Source: Candidatus Nanoarchaeia archaeon (GTDB lineage Archaea > Nanobdellota > Nanobdellia > Woesearchaeales > JACPBV01). Taken from it: a stretch of DNA of 64,000 nt. The notes below the pieces were generated by a model. It was not told where the DNA came from. It did no database searches and worked only from the letters and a program-made list of their open reading frames with translations. The number at the start of each line of letters is the position of its first letter. The first letter of the stretch is position 1. The position numbers were made by a program, and so were the translations under genes. The stretch is taken from positions 1 to 64,000 of the forward strand of contig JANQNH010000008.1 of assembly GCA_028279655.1 (NCBI GenBank). Direction: 5' to 3'. Of this stretch, positions 9,618 through 17,930 are shown piece by piece.

Positions 9618-10100
9618 CTACCCGAAGATTATTGTCTGGTATTTTTTCGCCTTTGACAATAGCTGCTTCACGTTTTTTGCCAGATGAAGTATCTTCCTTT
9701 CCTCATTCAACATAGATTCGGACAATTTTTCTACTTCTACTATATTATTGACCAGTTTCGACCCCAGGGCTTTTACACTAGGATTTATCCTTAGCATAGA
9801 CTGTCCTTCCTCTATCTGTTTTATATAGCCATCCAAGTACACAATGTTCTCCAGTAGTTCCTGCAATTTATGTTCAAAGTGCCTTATTGCCATCAGTTCT
9901 GCTTCTTCCTCTTTCTCAACCTTCTTGATCCTCTTAAAATCCTCTACCAAAAGCTTTCTTTCTTGTTCTGACAATTCGTGTAGCTTCTTAATCTCTGCTC
10001 CCAAGTCAAGATGTTCGTGGTGTTGTCCAAGATCTATCACATGTCCTTTTCCTTTCTTAGATTTATTCTTAGATTTGATTGGTTTTTTTGCTTTAGCCAT
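9618..10100 (-). CDS. coiled-coil protein
   Basis: 160 residues: a basic N-terminus (KAKKPIKSKNKSKKGKG), then long helices rich in E, K and L with heptad character (residues 35-90 and 110-150). No membrane segment and no recognised family. Its tight spacing with the degenerate RecA-fold gene suggests a complex. It is divergent from the KaiC-like gene at 10380 across a family A palindrome. Confidence 0.6.
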   Translation of the reverse strand: MAKAKKPIKSKNKSKKGKGHVIDLGQHHEHLDLGAEIKKLHELSEQERKLLVEDFKRIKKVEKEEEAELMAIRHFEHKLQELLENIVYLDGYIKQIEEGQSMLRINPSVKALGSKLVNNIVEVEKLSESMLNEERKILHLAKNVKQLLSKAKKYQTIIFG

Positions 10101-10151
10101 ACTCTAGTACTTGATTCAACTCCTATATAAATTTTTTGCATTAGTCTCAAT

Positions 10152-10318
10152 CGGCTCCGTTCAAAATCTAGCTACGCTAGGGTTAGCAGATTCAAAGTTC
10201 TCGATGTTAGTATTTATAGCTGACATTCCCCGTAAGGGACCTCCCCCTTGTCAGCTACATCTAAATTATTTATAGAACTTTGACCTTGGGCTGCTAACCT
10301 ACATTTTGAACGGAACCG
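10152..10318. repeat. long palindromic element, family A, copy 2
   Basis: 167 bases, nearly identical in its core to 3671-3837. The outermost arms differ from copy 1 in sequence (cggctccg here, gggctaca there), but each pairs with its own other end. It occupies the gap between divergent genes, and a TATA-like tttatatac lies just beyond at about 10332. Confidence 0.85.
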
Positions 10319-10379
10319 TTTCAATCATAAAGTTTATATACCAATTAGTAGGAGTAGGGTAATAGAAAGGGTGATTGGA

Positions 10380-11096
10380 ATGACTAAAAAAATGAAAACA
10401 TACATTGCTGGTCTAGATGAAATATTGAAGGGAGGATTTCGAGAAGGAACCTCTGCGCTGCTTACGGGCCCTCCGGGAACTGGAAAGACGATACTGGGTA
10501 TCCAGTTCATCTATGAAGGGGCTAAGAAAGGGGAAGCAGGGATATATATAACCTCCGAGGAGACCGTAGAGGATATCAGGGAGTATGCAGAAGCCCTGGG
10601 CATGGACCTCAGGGAGTATGAGAAAAAAGGGATTGTAACCTTGATCAAACAGACCATCTCTGCCAAGAAATTGATGAGTATAGCAGCCCCATTAAGCATA
10701 ATACAATCTAAGAAGGTTAAGAGGGTTGTTCTTGACAGTATCACCCTATTTGAATATGTGCATGTTTCTGGGGAGATGGATTACAGGAAAGAGGTCTTGG
10801 ATTTTGTCCTTAAGATGAAGGAATCAAAGGTGAATCTGATTGCAATGTCTGAGAAATCCATATCTTCTATCGATGATATTAATTATGAACCAGAGGATTT
10901 CCTGTTTGATGGTGTGATAATTTTACTGAAAGTAAGAAAGGGTTCCTCTTTTGAGCATTGCATCATGGTCGAGAAGATGAGGGGGCAGGATCACCTAATA
11001 GACATATTCCCCTTCACCATTGGAAAAGGGGGTCTAAAGATATTTCCAAAGGAGCTTCCATTTTCACTCATAGAAAAGGATTCAAAGAAGTTTTAG
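10380..11096 (+). CDS. KaiC/RAD55-like RecA-superfamily ATPase
   Basis: 238 residues from the ATG at 10380, chosen because GGGTGATT lies just before it; an in-frame GTG is at 10371. Walker A GPPGTGKT is at about residues 29-36, a catalytic glutamate region follows (YITSEETVEDI), and Walker B is RVVLDSIT. Single-domain KaiC-like ATPases are common archaeal signalling proteins linked to pili, motility and transcription. It precedes a second paralogue by 7 bases. Confidence 0.88.
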   Translation: MTKKMKTYIAGLDEILKGGFREGTSALLTGPPGTGKTILGIQFIYEGAKKGEAGIYITSEETVEDIREYAEALGMDLREYEKKGIVTLIKQTISAKKLMSIAAPLSIIQSKKVKRVVLDSITLFEYVHVSGEMDYRKEVLDFVLKMKESKVNLIAMSEKSISSIDDINYEPEDFLFDGVIILLKVRKGSSFEHCIMVEKMRGQDHLIDIFPFTIGKGGLKIFPKELPFSLIEKDSKKF

Positions 11097-11103
11097 AATT
11101 AAA

Positions 11104-11799
11104 ATGGTGATAAAAAGAGTATCTACAGGAATTGCTGGACTTGATCCCCTTATATCCGGCGGCTTCAAGGCCAATAGCGTTAATCTGGTAGGGGGCGGTG
11201 CTGGTAGCGGGAAAAGCATATTTGCCACACAGTTTATAGTCGAAGGCCTAAAGAAGAATGAGCCTGGTATATACATAACCTTTGAAGAGAAAAAAGAGAA
11301 AGTATATGAGGATATGCTTCAGTTTGGGTGGGATCTTAAGAAATATGAAGATAAAGGAATATTCGTTTTTTTGGAATATAGCCCTGAACAGGTGAAGAAA
11401 ATCCTGACAGAAGGTGGGGGGATAGTCGAGTCTATAATAGAGAAGATCAAGGCTAAAAGGCTGGTAATAGACTCCATAACCTCTTTCTCGCTTTTATATG
11501 AGGATGAACTAACCAAGAAGGAGGCTGCCCTGGCATTATTCGAGCTGATAGACAAGTGGAACTGTACAGGGATATTAACATCCGAGGACGAATCGAGAGA
11601 TTCACACACCATAACCGCTGCAATGGAATTTGAGGTTGATGGTATAGTACTAATATATCATGTCAAGAAGAAGGGAGTGAGGCATAGGGCAATGGAGATC
11701 CTGAAGATGAGAGGTACCAAGATACCTGAGAAGACAATCTCAATGGAGATAACATCCAAAGGGATTAAGATAAATCCTAAGAAGATAATTGAGTTTTAG
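11104..11799 (+). CDS. KaiC/RAD55-like RecA-superfamily ATPase
   Basis: 231 residues, paralogue of the preceding gene. Walker A is GGGAGSGKS (about residues 28-36), then YITFEEKKEKVYEDM and Walker B RLVIDSITSF. The end TISMEITSKGIKINP matches the usual KaiC-domain end. Together with 9056-10100 this is a compact RecA-fold signalling cluster beside the pilus genes. Confidence 0.88.
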   Translation: MVIKRVSTGIAGLDPLISGGFKANSVNLVGGGAGSGKSIFATQFIVEGLKKNEPGIYITFEEKKEKVYEDMLQFGWDLKKYEDKGIFVFLEYSPEQVKKILTEGGGIVESIIEKIKAKRLVIDSITSFSLLYEDELTKKEAALALFELIDKWNCTGILTSEDESRDSHTITAAMEFEVDGIVLIYHVKKKGVRHRAMEILKMRGTKIPEKTISMEITSKGIKINPKKIIEF

Positions 11800-11904
11800 A
11801 TCTAGTAAAAACCGATAAGAATATAAATAAGTTCTTTTAGAATCTTTAGATAGATATAGGGTGGTGGAATTATCCATTAACTCAATAATATAGAGGTGAA
11901 AACG

Positions 11905-12144
11905 ATGGGATCAGTGGTATGTAAATGCGGAATAAAGAGAGAGACAGGTTATCTCTACTTTGTTGACAAGAAAGGCAATGCCGCAAGAGTCAACATGAAA
12001 AGACCTGGAAAGAAATATAAGAAAAAGGTAGAGACTATGCACAAGTGCGGCATTAAGAGAGAAGCAGGATACTTATATTATATTGACAAGAAAGGTAATG
12101 TAAGTTCTGCAAAGATGAAGAGAGGAAGAAAGAAAAAGAAGTGA
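11905..12144 (+). CDS. small basic protein of two tandem KCGIKR..GYLYFVDKKGN repeats
   Basis: 79 residues from the ATG at 11905, preceded by GAGGTGA. Two copies of a roughly 28-residue unit (KCGIKRETGYLYFVDKKGN and KCGIKREAGYLYYIDKKGN, each ending in a basic MKRG/MKRP tail) are joined by a lysine-rich linker. One cysteine pattern per unit plus strong basicity suggests a nucleic-acid-binding beta fold. Single-unit versions appear to be common in DPANN genomes; function unknown. Confidence 0.75.
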   Translation: MGSVVCKCGIKRETGYLYFVDKKGNAARVNMKRPGKKYKKKVETMHKCGIKREAGYLYYIDKKGNVSSAKMKRGRKKKK

Positions 12145-12182
12145 TTCTTTTTTCTTATTTTTTTCTTGAATTTTTATCATGT

Positions 12183-12334
12183 CAAGAACCCCTGGTCAGA
12201 GATCAGTGGAATGAAGCGAAGGATTCATCTCGAAGTTGAAGGACCAGTAGTTCTTGAGCATGCTCAGGAATTTTCTAAAATCCAAATAAGGTTGACTTTC
12301 AGTCACCAGTTTTAAACTGGTGGAAAATTCCTGA
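12183..12334. ncRNA. two adjacent stem-loops, possible IS200/IS605 end or structured RNA
   Basis: No gene fits 12145-12379. It holds one stem tcaagaac..ctggtc with gaccag..gttcttga (12182-12258) enclosing gaatgaagcgaaggattc, and a second perfect 12-base pair tcaggaattttc/gaaaattcctga (12264-12334) enclosing caccagttttaaactggtg. Such paired stems resemble ends of IS200/IS605-type elements, but no transposase is present. Confidence 0.45.
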
Positions 12335-12379
12335 CATTTTATGGAAAGATTTATATAATTATTTTTGAAGTACCACCAT

Positions 12380-12604
12380 ATGTTAAATAAAGGGATAACA
12401 TGGTACAAGGTGGTTCAGTTAGTAATCCTTTTATTTGCTATGTCTCTGATGCTTTCGAAGTATTATACATTCTTTAACAGAATTTTTTCAGTCTTTTATG
12501 AGACACATTTTTCGGTAATATCCGTGATTGTGGGATTATTTTCCATCTTTCATGGGTTATATATGTTTATGAAATCTTTTGGTAAGCAATATGAAAACAC
12601 ATGA
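12380..12604 (+). CDS. small two-helix membrane protein
   Basis: 74 residues from the ATG at 12380. A TATA-like tttatataat lies about 28 bases upstream, so a leaderless start is likely. Two hydrophobic helices (VVQLVILLFAMSLML and FSVISVIVGLFSIFHGLYMF). It overlaps the next membrane gene by 14 bases. Family not recognised. Confidence 0.6.
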   Translation: MLNKGITWYKVVQLVILLFAMSLMLSKYYTFFNRIFSVFYETHFSVISVIVGLFSIFHGLYMFMKSFGKQYENT

Positions 12605-12800
12605 ACTAGTAGAGGCGGTGATAATAATCGCATGCGGGCTTATTCTGCTGAGCCCTGAGTTTAATACAATATTCCATGTCCCATTCTTATCATTCATGGA
12701 GGCTCTTCCTGAATGGTTGGTAAGCCATCTGGCTGTTGGTTTGCTTCCTATAATTGTTGTTTATTCTATCGATATAGTCCATAAGGGCAGGACAGATTGA
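12591..12800 (+). CDS. small two-helix membrane protein
   Basis: 69 residues. The ATG at 12591 is preceded by GGTAAGC. Helices are AVIIIACGLILLSP and LAVGLLPIIVVYSIDIV. It overlaps the preceding gene and is probably co-translated with it; the two may form one small membrane complex. Function unknown. Confidence 0.6.
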   Translation: MKTHELVEAVIIIACGLILLSPEFNTIFHVPFLSFMEALPEWLVSHLAVGLLPIIVVYSIDIVHKGRTD

Positions 12801-12850
12801 ATAAATTTAAATATTAGTATGCCTTATCTGAGATATTGGGGTGAGATTCA

Positions 12851-13117
12851 ATGGCTGAAGAATCTGAGAATCCAGGTGAAGAGATAGGTAAGGTTACGCA
12901 CTATTTTACCAACATAGGCGTAGCTGTGATCAAGTTGAGTGGAGATTTGAAGGTTGGTGATAAGATAAAGGTGAAAGGAGCTACGAGTGATTTTACGCAG
13001 GATGTTGACTCCATGCAGATAGAGCATGACAAGATCGAAGAGGCAAAGGCAGGGCAGGATATCGGTATGAAGGTCAAGGATCATGCTCGAGAAGGAGATA
13101 TAGTGTATAAGATATAG
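12851..13117 (+). CDS. EF-Tu domain 2-like translation factor-related protein
   Basis: 88 residues. EEIGKVTHYFTNIGVAVIKLSGDLKVGDKIKVKG and the end DIGMKVKDHAREGDIVYKI match the beta-barrel (domain 2) of EF-Tu/IF2-type factors as a stand-alone unit. This short archaeal family is usually annotated translation elongation factor-like; its molecular role is not established. GGGGTGAGATTCA lies 12 bases before the ATG. Confidence 0.82.
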   Translation: MAEESENPGEEIGKVTHYFTNIGVAVIKLSGDLKVGDKIKVKGATSDFTQDVDSMQIEHDKIEEAKAGQDIGMKVKDHAREGDIVYKI

Positions 13118-13118
13118 A

Positions 13119-13784
13119 TCATTTACTTAGGATAATTGTTATTTCACCTTTGATGTTCTTGTTTTGTAGTTCTTGGTATAACTGTAAGGGAGTTCCCCTA
13201 ATAAATTCTTCAAACTTCTTTGTTAGTTCTCTTGCGATGCAGACCTGTTTGTTTGGGAATATGTCTTGCATTGCTTTTATGGTTTTTAGTAACCTATAAG
13301 GGCTTTCATAAAGGATTGTTGTTTTTTGTTCTTGTTTTATCTTTTTGAATAGGTCCTTTTTTGCCTTTTCCTTTTTTGGTAGGAAGCCATAGAATTGGAA
13401 CTCGTCTGTTGGGAAGCCTGATGCTATTAGGGCTGTAATGGATGCTGTAGGACCTGGAATAGGTATGATTTTTATGTTATCTTTTATTGCTTCTCTTATC
13501 AGATAGAATCCTGGATCAGATACCCCTGGAGTTCCAGAGTCTGAGACTAAAGAAATTTGTTTATCCTGTTTTAATTCCTGGATTATTGTAGGTGTCTTCT
13601 TTTCCTTGTTGTTGTCGTTGAATGATGTTAATTGCTTATTGGTTATTTTGTAGCGGTTTAGTAAGATAGAAGTTCTCCTTGTGTCTTCTGCCAGAATAAG
13701 ATCTGAACGCTGTAGGGTTTCTATTGCCCTTAAGGTTATATCTTTGAGATTTCCTATTGGGGTTGAGATTATGTAGAGAGGCAT
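13119..13784 (-). CDS. rsmI: 16S rRNA (cytidine-2'-O)-methyltransferase RsmI
   Basis: 221 residues of the tetrapyrrole-methylase fold. PLYIISTPIGNLKDITLRA, LAEDTRRTS, LVSDSGTPGVSDPG and IPIPGPTASITALIASG are the signature blocks of RsmI, which in bacteria 2'-O-methylates C1402 of 16S rRNA using SAM. The C-terminal extra domain of some bacterial forms is absent. One base separates it from alaS. RsmI is a bacterial-type enzyme, and the pairing with a bacterial-looking AlaRS suggests shared transfer. Confidence 0.92.
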   Translation of the reverse strand: MPLYIISTPIGNLKDITLRAIETLQRSDLILAEDTRRTSILLNRYKITNKQLTSFNDNNKEKKTPTIIQELKQDKQISLVSDSGTPGVSDPGFYLIREAIKDNIKIIPIPGPTASITALIASGFPTDEFQFYGFLPKKEKAKKDLFKKIKQEQKTTILYESPYRLLKTIKAMQDIFPNKQVCIARELTKKFEEFIRGTPLQLYQELQNKNIKGEITIILSK

Positions 13785-13785
13785 T

Positions 13786-15549
13786 TTATTCTAGAACAGC
13801 TTTTATCCTTCTTACACCAGCTGCAGAGCTTTGCTCTTTCTTTATCCTGAAATGACCAAGCTCTTTTGTGTTCTTTATGTGGGGACCTCCACAGATCTCT
13901 ATGCTTTTGCCCCCTATTGTATAAACAAAGACCTTATCTCCATATTTATGTTCAAAGACTCCCTGGGCTCCTCTCTTTTTTGCCTCTTCCACTGTGAGTT
14001 CTTCCCTCTTTACTTCCAGTTCTTCCTTGATTATCCCGTTGACCCAGTCCTCTACCTTTTTAAGCTCATCTTTTTCCAACTTTCTGTCGAAGTTGAAGTC
14101 AAACCTCAGACGCTCCGGGGTTATGTTAGACCCCCTTTGGAATATATCTGGTTTCTTTAGAACTACCCTTAGGGCCTGATTTAGCAGATGGGTTGCTGTG
14201 TGAAGCTTGGTGGTTTCTTCGGAATGATCTCCAAGTCCTCCTTTGAATCGTTTTTCTGCTCCTACCCTTGACAGCTCCTGGTGTTTCTTGAATTCTTTTT
14301 CAAATCCTTCTTTGTCTACCTTTATGTTCGTTTCTTTTGCCAGCTCTTCTGTCATCTCTAGAGGAAAGCCGTAGGACTGAAATAAGAGGAATGCTTCAGT
14401 CCCTGATATTTTCTTGTTTTGAGACATCCTTTCAAACTTATGGAGGCCTTTTTCTAATGTTTTTCTGAACTTTTCGTCTTCTTTCTTCAGCTCTGTGATT
14501 ATGAAGTCCTTGTTTCTATCCAATTCTTTGTAGTCTTCTTTGTGGAGCTTTATTACTATCTTTGCCAGCTCTGAAAGGAATTCCTTTTCTATGCCTAATG
14601 ATTTTCCATGCCTTATGGAGCGCCTGATGAATCTTCTGAGGATATATCCCTGATCCAGGTTTGATGGGGTAATTCCAAGATTATCTCCCAGGATGAATGT
14701 TGATGCTCTTACGTGGTCTGTTATTATGCGTATTGATAGTTCCTGTTCTTGGTTAGGGTTTTGTATTTGTGATAATTCTTTGATCTTTTCAATTATTGGT
14801 GTGAATATCTCTATATCATATACTGTTTTTTTACCCTGAAGCATGGCTGCTGTCCTCTCTAACCCCATCCCTGTATCTACGTTCTTCTGCTTTAGTTTTT
14901 CAAACTGTCCTTCTGCCACCTTGTTGTATTCCATAAATACGTCATTCCATACCTCAAAGTATTTTCCACAACCGCATCCTGGCCTGCAATCTTTGCTGCA
15001 AGGTTTGATCTTTGTATCAATGAACATCTCAGTGCATGGACCGCAAGGGCCTGTCTTTCCAGCTGGACCCCACCAATTGTCCTCTTTTGGAAGATAGTAT
15101 ATCCTTTCTTCTGGAATACCTAAGGATTTCCATTTTTCTGCTGATTCGGTGTCTTTTGGTGCATCCTTATCTCCCTTAAAAACAGTAACTGAAAGATCGT
15201 CTGGATTGAATTTTAGTATCTTTGTAAGGAATTCATAGCTCCAGTCTATGGCCTCTTTCTTGAAATAATCTCCAAGAGACCAGTTACCAAGCATCTCAAA
15301 GAAGGTCAGATGGGACGGGTCTCCTACAGCATCTATGTCCCCTGTTCTTATGCATTTTTGGACATCTACCAACCTATTTCCCTGAGGATGAGGCTGGCCC
15401 ATCAGGAAAGGGACTAAGGGGTGCATACCTGCTGTAGTGAATAGAACTGTTGGATCGTGCTCTGGAATAAGAGAAGAGGAGTTGATTATCTTGTGCTGCT
15501 TTTCTTTGAAAAATTCCAAATACAGTTTTTTTAGTTGTTTTGTTTGCAT
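13786..15549 (-). CDS. alaS: alanyl-tRNA synthetase, short form
   Basis: 587 residues; full-length enzymes are about 850-900. The aminoacylation core (LFTTAGMHPLVPFLMG, CIRTGDIDAVGD, HLTFFEMLGNWSLGDYF), the cysteine-rich insert around GPCGPCTEMF and the editing domain with HTATHLLNQAL (HxxxH) and CGGPH are present. The C-terminal C-Ala domain is missing. The core reads as bacterial, close to what I know from candidate-phyla bacteria, not the archaeal type. Confidence 0.92.
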   Translation of the reverse strand: MQTKQLKKLYLEFFKEKQHKIINSSSLIPEHDPTVLFTTAGMHPLVPFLMGQPHPQGNRLVDVQKCIRTGDIDAVGDPSHLTFFEMLGNWSLGDYFKKEAIDWSYEFLTKILKFNPDDLSVTVFKGDKDAPKDTESAEKWKSLGIPEERIYYLPKEDNWWGPAGKTGPCGPCTEMFIDTKIKPCSKDCRPGCGCGKYFEVWNDVFMEYNKVAEGQFEKLKQKNVDTGMGLERTAAMLQGKKTVYDIEIFTPIIEKIKELSQIQNPNQEQELSIRIITDHVRASTFILGDNLGITPSNLDQGYILRRFIRRSIRHGKSLGIEKEFLSELAKIVIKLHKEDYKELDRNKDFIITELKKEDEKFRKTLEKGLHKFERMSQNKKISGTEAFLLFQSYGFPLEMTEELAKETNIKVDKEGFEKEFKKHQELSRVGAEKRFKGGLGDHSEETTKLHTATHLLNQALRVVLKKPDIFQRGSNITPERLRFDFNFDRKLEKDELKKVEDWVNGIIKEELEVKREELTVEEAKKRGAQGVFEHKYGDKVFVYTIGGKSIEICGGPHIKNTKELGHFRIKKEQSSAAGVRRIKAVLE

Positions 15550-15611
15550 AGGGATTGTTGGTTTATGGTTATTTAAATAGTTTTTCTTTGGATTTTGTTA
15601 TTTGTTATATT

Positions 15612-15720
15612 AAAAACCAACAACAACATAGGCACCTACGGACAAAGCTTCGCTTTGTCCTACTCGGCACCCCGTAGGGGGCAACCCCCTCCTCGTCAGT
15701 GCCAATGTTGGTGGTTTTTT
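15612..15720. repeat. palindromic element, family B, copy 1
   Basis: About 109 bases between divergent alaS and the dihydrouridine synthase. Outer arms aaaaaccaacaacaaca and tgttggtggttttt; inner hairpins ggacaaagcttcgctttgtcc and ccccgtaggggg. The string ggcaccccgtagggggcaac recurs in the copy at 60603. Confidence 0.8.
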
Positions 15721-15760
15721 TACTGTATAATTTAAAAACAGGAGATGATTATTTGGAGAT

Positions 15761-16660
15761 ATGAACTTCAAAAACAAGATAATATTGGCTCCAATGGTTA
15801 GTGTCAACAATATTGCCTTTAGAAAACTATGTAGTGATTATGGGGCAGATATTGTCTATTCCCAGATGATCGATAGTGTAGGTTTTGTCAGAGGGAGCAG
15901 AAGATTGGTAGATTTCTATGATGAGAAGAATCTTATCTCGCAGTTTCTTGGTAATGATCCTAAATCTATTGTTGAGAGCGCTTTGGGCGTCGCTGATAAG
16001 GTTATCGGGATAGATTTGAATCTTGGATGCCCCCACAGCAACGTTGTCGGAAGGAAATGTGGATCCTATCTTATGAAGTTTCCTAAGAGGATAGGTGATG
16101 TAGTGAAGGGGCTTGTCAAGAATGTTGATCTTCCGATCACTGTGAAGATAAGGGCTGGTTATGATAAGGGGCATATCAATGCAGTGTCTATAGCTAAGTT
16201 ATGTGATGGGGAAGGTGTTAGTGCTATTGGTGTGCATGGTAGGGCACGTACTGTAAATTATATGACCCCTGTAGATTATTCGATTATTAAGAAAGTAAAG
16301 GAGAGTGTTGGGGTTCCTGTTATTGGAAATGGAGATATTTTTGATGGTGAGAGTGCCAAGAAGATGTTTGACAGTACTGGTTGTGATTCTGTTATGATAG
16401 GCAGAGGTGCAATGGGTAATCCATGCATATTTGATGAGATTAAGATTTATCTAAAGGGGAAAAATTCCAAGAAGGTTGATAAGAAGAGGATGTTTCTTAG
16501 ATATCTTAGGTACTGTAAAAGATATGAGGTAGCTTTTGTTGAGATAAAGAAACAAGCACAGTGGTTTACCAAAGGCATGGTTGGAGGGGGGGAGTTTAGA
16601 TTAAGGATGAATGATGCTAAGAGTGTTGATGAGTTGAAGGAGATCTATTCTGAGATTTGA
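15761..16660 (+). CDS. dus: tRNA-dihydrouridine synthase
   Basis: 299 residues, FMN-dependent TIM barrel reducing uridines in tRNA D-loops. Blocks seen: ILAPMVSVNNIAFRKLCSDYGAD, the active-site stretch LNLGCPHSNVVGRKCGSYLM with the catalytic cysteine at GRKCGS, VKIRAGYD, GVHGRART and VIGNGDI..DSVMIGRGAMGNP. Length and motifs fit archaeal Dus. It starts just beyond a family B palindrome. Confidence 0.92.
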   Translation: MNFKNKIILAPMVSVNNIAFRKLCSDYGADIVYSQMIDSVGFVRGSRRLVDFYDEKNLISQFLGNDPKSIVESALGVADKVIGIDLNLGCPHSNVVGRKCGSYLMKFPKRIGDVVKGLVKNVDLPITVKIRAGYDKGHINAVSIAKLCDGEGVSAIGVHGRARTVNYMTPVDYSIIKKVKESVGVPVIGNGDIFDGESAKKMFDSTGCDSVMIGRGAMGNPCIFDEIKIYLKGKNSKKVDKKRMFLRYLRYCKRYEVAFVEIKKQAQWFTKGMVGGGEFRLRMNDAKSVDELKEIYSEI

Positions 16661-16742
16661 AACAAAAGTTTTGAGGAATAAGGGATTTCTAAAGCGTGTG
16701 AAATCACAAAGTTTTTATAGTAATAATTTAAAAAAAATAGGC

Positions 16743-17150
16743 ATGGACCTGGTTTATGAGCAAGTGTTGAAATTATTATTGGCTGTGGTTTTAGGCGGCC
16801 TTATTGGTTTTGAAAGAGAGAGGAGCCATAAGCCAGCCGGATTGAGAACACATATGCTTGTATGTCTTGGGGCTTCTTTGATTACTATCGTCTCAATTAA
16901 TTATTTTGTGAATGATTATGCAAGGATAATATCCGGGATAGTAAGCGGGATAGGTTTTATTGGGGCAGGAACGATAATTGCACAAGGTAACAAAGGCATA
17001 CATGGATTGACTACTGCAGCAAGTTTATGGGCTGTTGCTACAATAGGGATAACTGTCGGAATAGGGTGGTATGCCCTGGCTTCAATGGCCACTGCCTTGA
17101 TAATGTTGGTCCTATTTATGGCTAAATTGGAACATATGTCATTGAAATAA
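16743..17150 (+). CDS. MgtC/SapB family membrane protein
   Basis: 135 residues from the ATG at 16743; the frame is open to 16671, but the earlier part is polar and a TATA-like tttttatag lies about 30 bases upstream. Four helices with the family signature GGLIGFERERSHKPAGLRTHMLVCLGAS and GIGFIGAGTII..GLTTAASLWAVATIG. MgtC proteins are inner-membrane proteins tied to magnesium limitation; substrate transport is unproven. Confidence 0.88.
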   Translation: MDLVYEQVLKLLLAVVLGGLIGFERERSHKPAGLRTHMLVCLGASLITIVSINYFVNDYARIISGIVSGIGFIGAGTIIAQGNKGIHGLTTAASLWAVATIGITVGIGWYALASMATALIMLVLFMAKLEHMSLK

Positions 17151-17175
17151 AAAATCCATGCAGGATTTTATTTTT
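17148..17175. terminator. hairpin between convergent genes
   Basis: aaaatcc and ggatttt pair around a 5-base loop and are followed by a T-rich run. It sits between the mgtC-like gene and the convergent gene ending at 17180; likely a shared terminator. Confidence 0.5.
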
Positions 17176-17179
17176 CCTG

Positions 17180-17929
17180 CTAGGAGAACAATCTTTCCAG
17201 GATATCCAGCGTATATAGGATGGTGGCTTGTGTCTGTTGTTTTGTTGGATAAAAGGCTTGTTTCTTCTTATGGACTGAAAAGATCCTTACCTGATTTATA
17301 AGATGGATCTGGTTTGTAATTGCCGGGTCTAACTGAGTGTTCTTGTCCTTTAGCTTTGCAATTACGTTTCCTAATCCTATCCCAGGGGATTTTTCCAAAA
17401 GGTCATTGTTTGTCAGCTCGTAGTATTTTCTGTGTAAGGCGGTTTCAAGGATTCTTCCGCATAGTATTATGGATGACCTGTAGCACTGATTGTTAAAGCA
17501 CCTGTTGAGTTCCTCTATGTCTGCCTTTATGTCTGAGCTTATCTGGTCCGGTATGTTGGTTGGTATGTCAAAGGTCTTTTCAGGCTCAATTTTTGGAAGA
17601 ACCAGCTGTTTTGAGATTAGTAGCAGTTTTTTAACTGTCTTTTCGAGGTTTTGAAGGTTTTTGTTCTCCAGTTCTGGTATTATCTCCAGGATCTGATTTA
17701 GGTAAGGCTGGTTCCTTATGTCGTGTTTTGCCAGCTGCGGGAGAGAAAGGGCATCTGATTTAACAAGCTTAAGGTTTGATTTAAGGGTGTTGTAGTGATA
17801 GATCTTCTGTTTTTCTTTAAAATCGTAGAGGGCTTTTTCGTTGTCTAGGTTTTTATTAAGATCGATGTTGTTCTTTTGAGCTAGAGAGATCGCGTTTTGT
17901 AGGTTTAATAGGGATTTATTGAAGGTCAT
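17180..17929 (-). CDS. DUF4145-like helical protein
   Basis: 249 residues, mostly helical. The C-terminal third (CYRSSIILCGRILETALHRKYYEL .. GLGNVIAKLKDKN .. IHLINQVRIFSVHKK) resembles the DUF4145/HEPN-like helical module. It follows nreA by one base, which suggests a linked function in DNA damage response; this is inferred from context only. Confidence 0.6.
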   Translation of the reverse strand: MTFNKSLLNLQNAISLAQKNNIDLNKNLDNEKALYDFKEKQKIYHYNTLKSNLKLVKSDALSLPQLAKHDIRNQPYLNQILEIIPELENKNLQNLEKTVKKLLLISKQLVLPKIEPEKTFDIPTNIPDQISSDIKADIEELNRCFNNQCYRSSIILCGRILETALHRKYYELTNNDLLEKSPGIGLGNVIAKLKDKNTQLDPAITNQIHLINQVRIFSVHKKKQAFYPTKQQTQATILYTLDILERLFS

Positions 17930-17930
17930 T

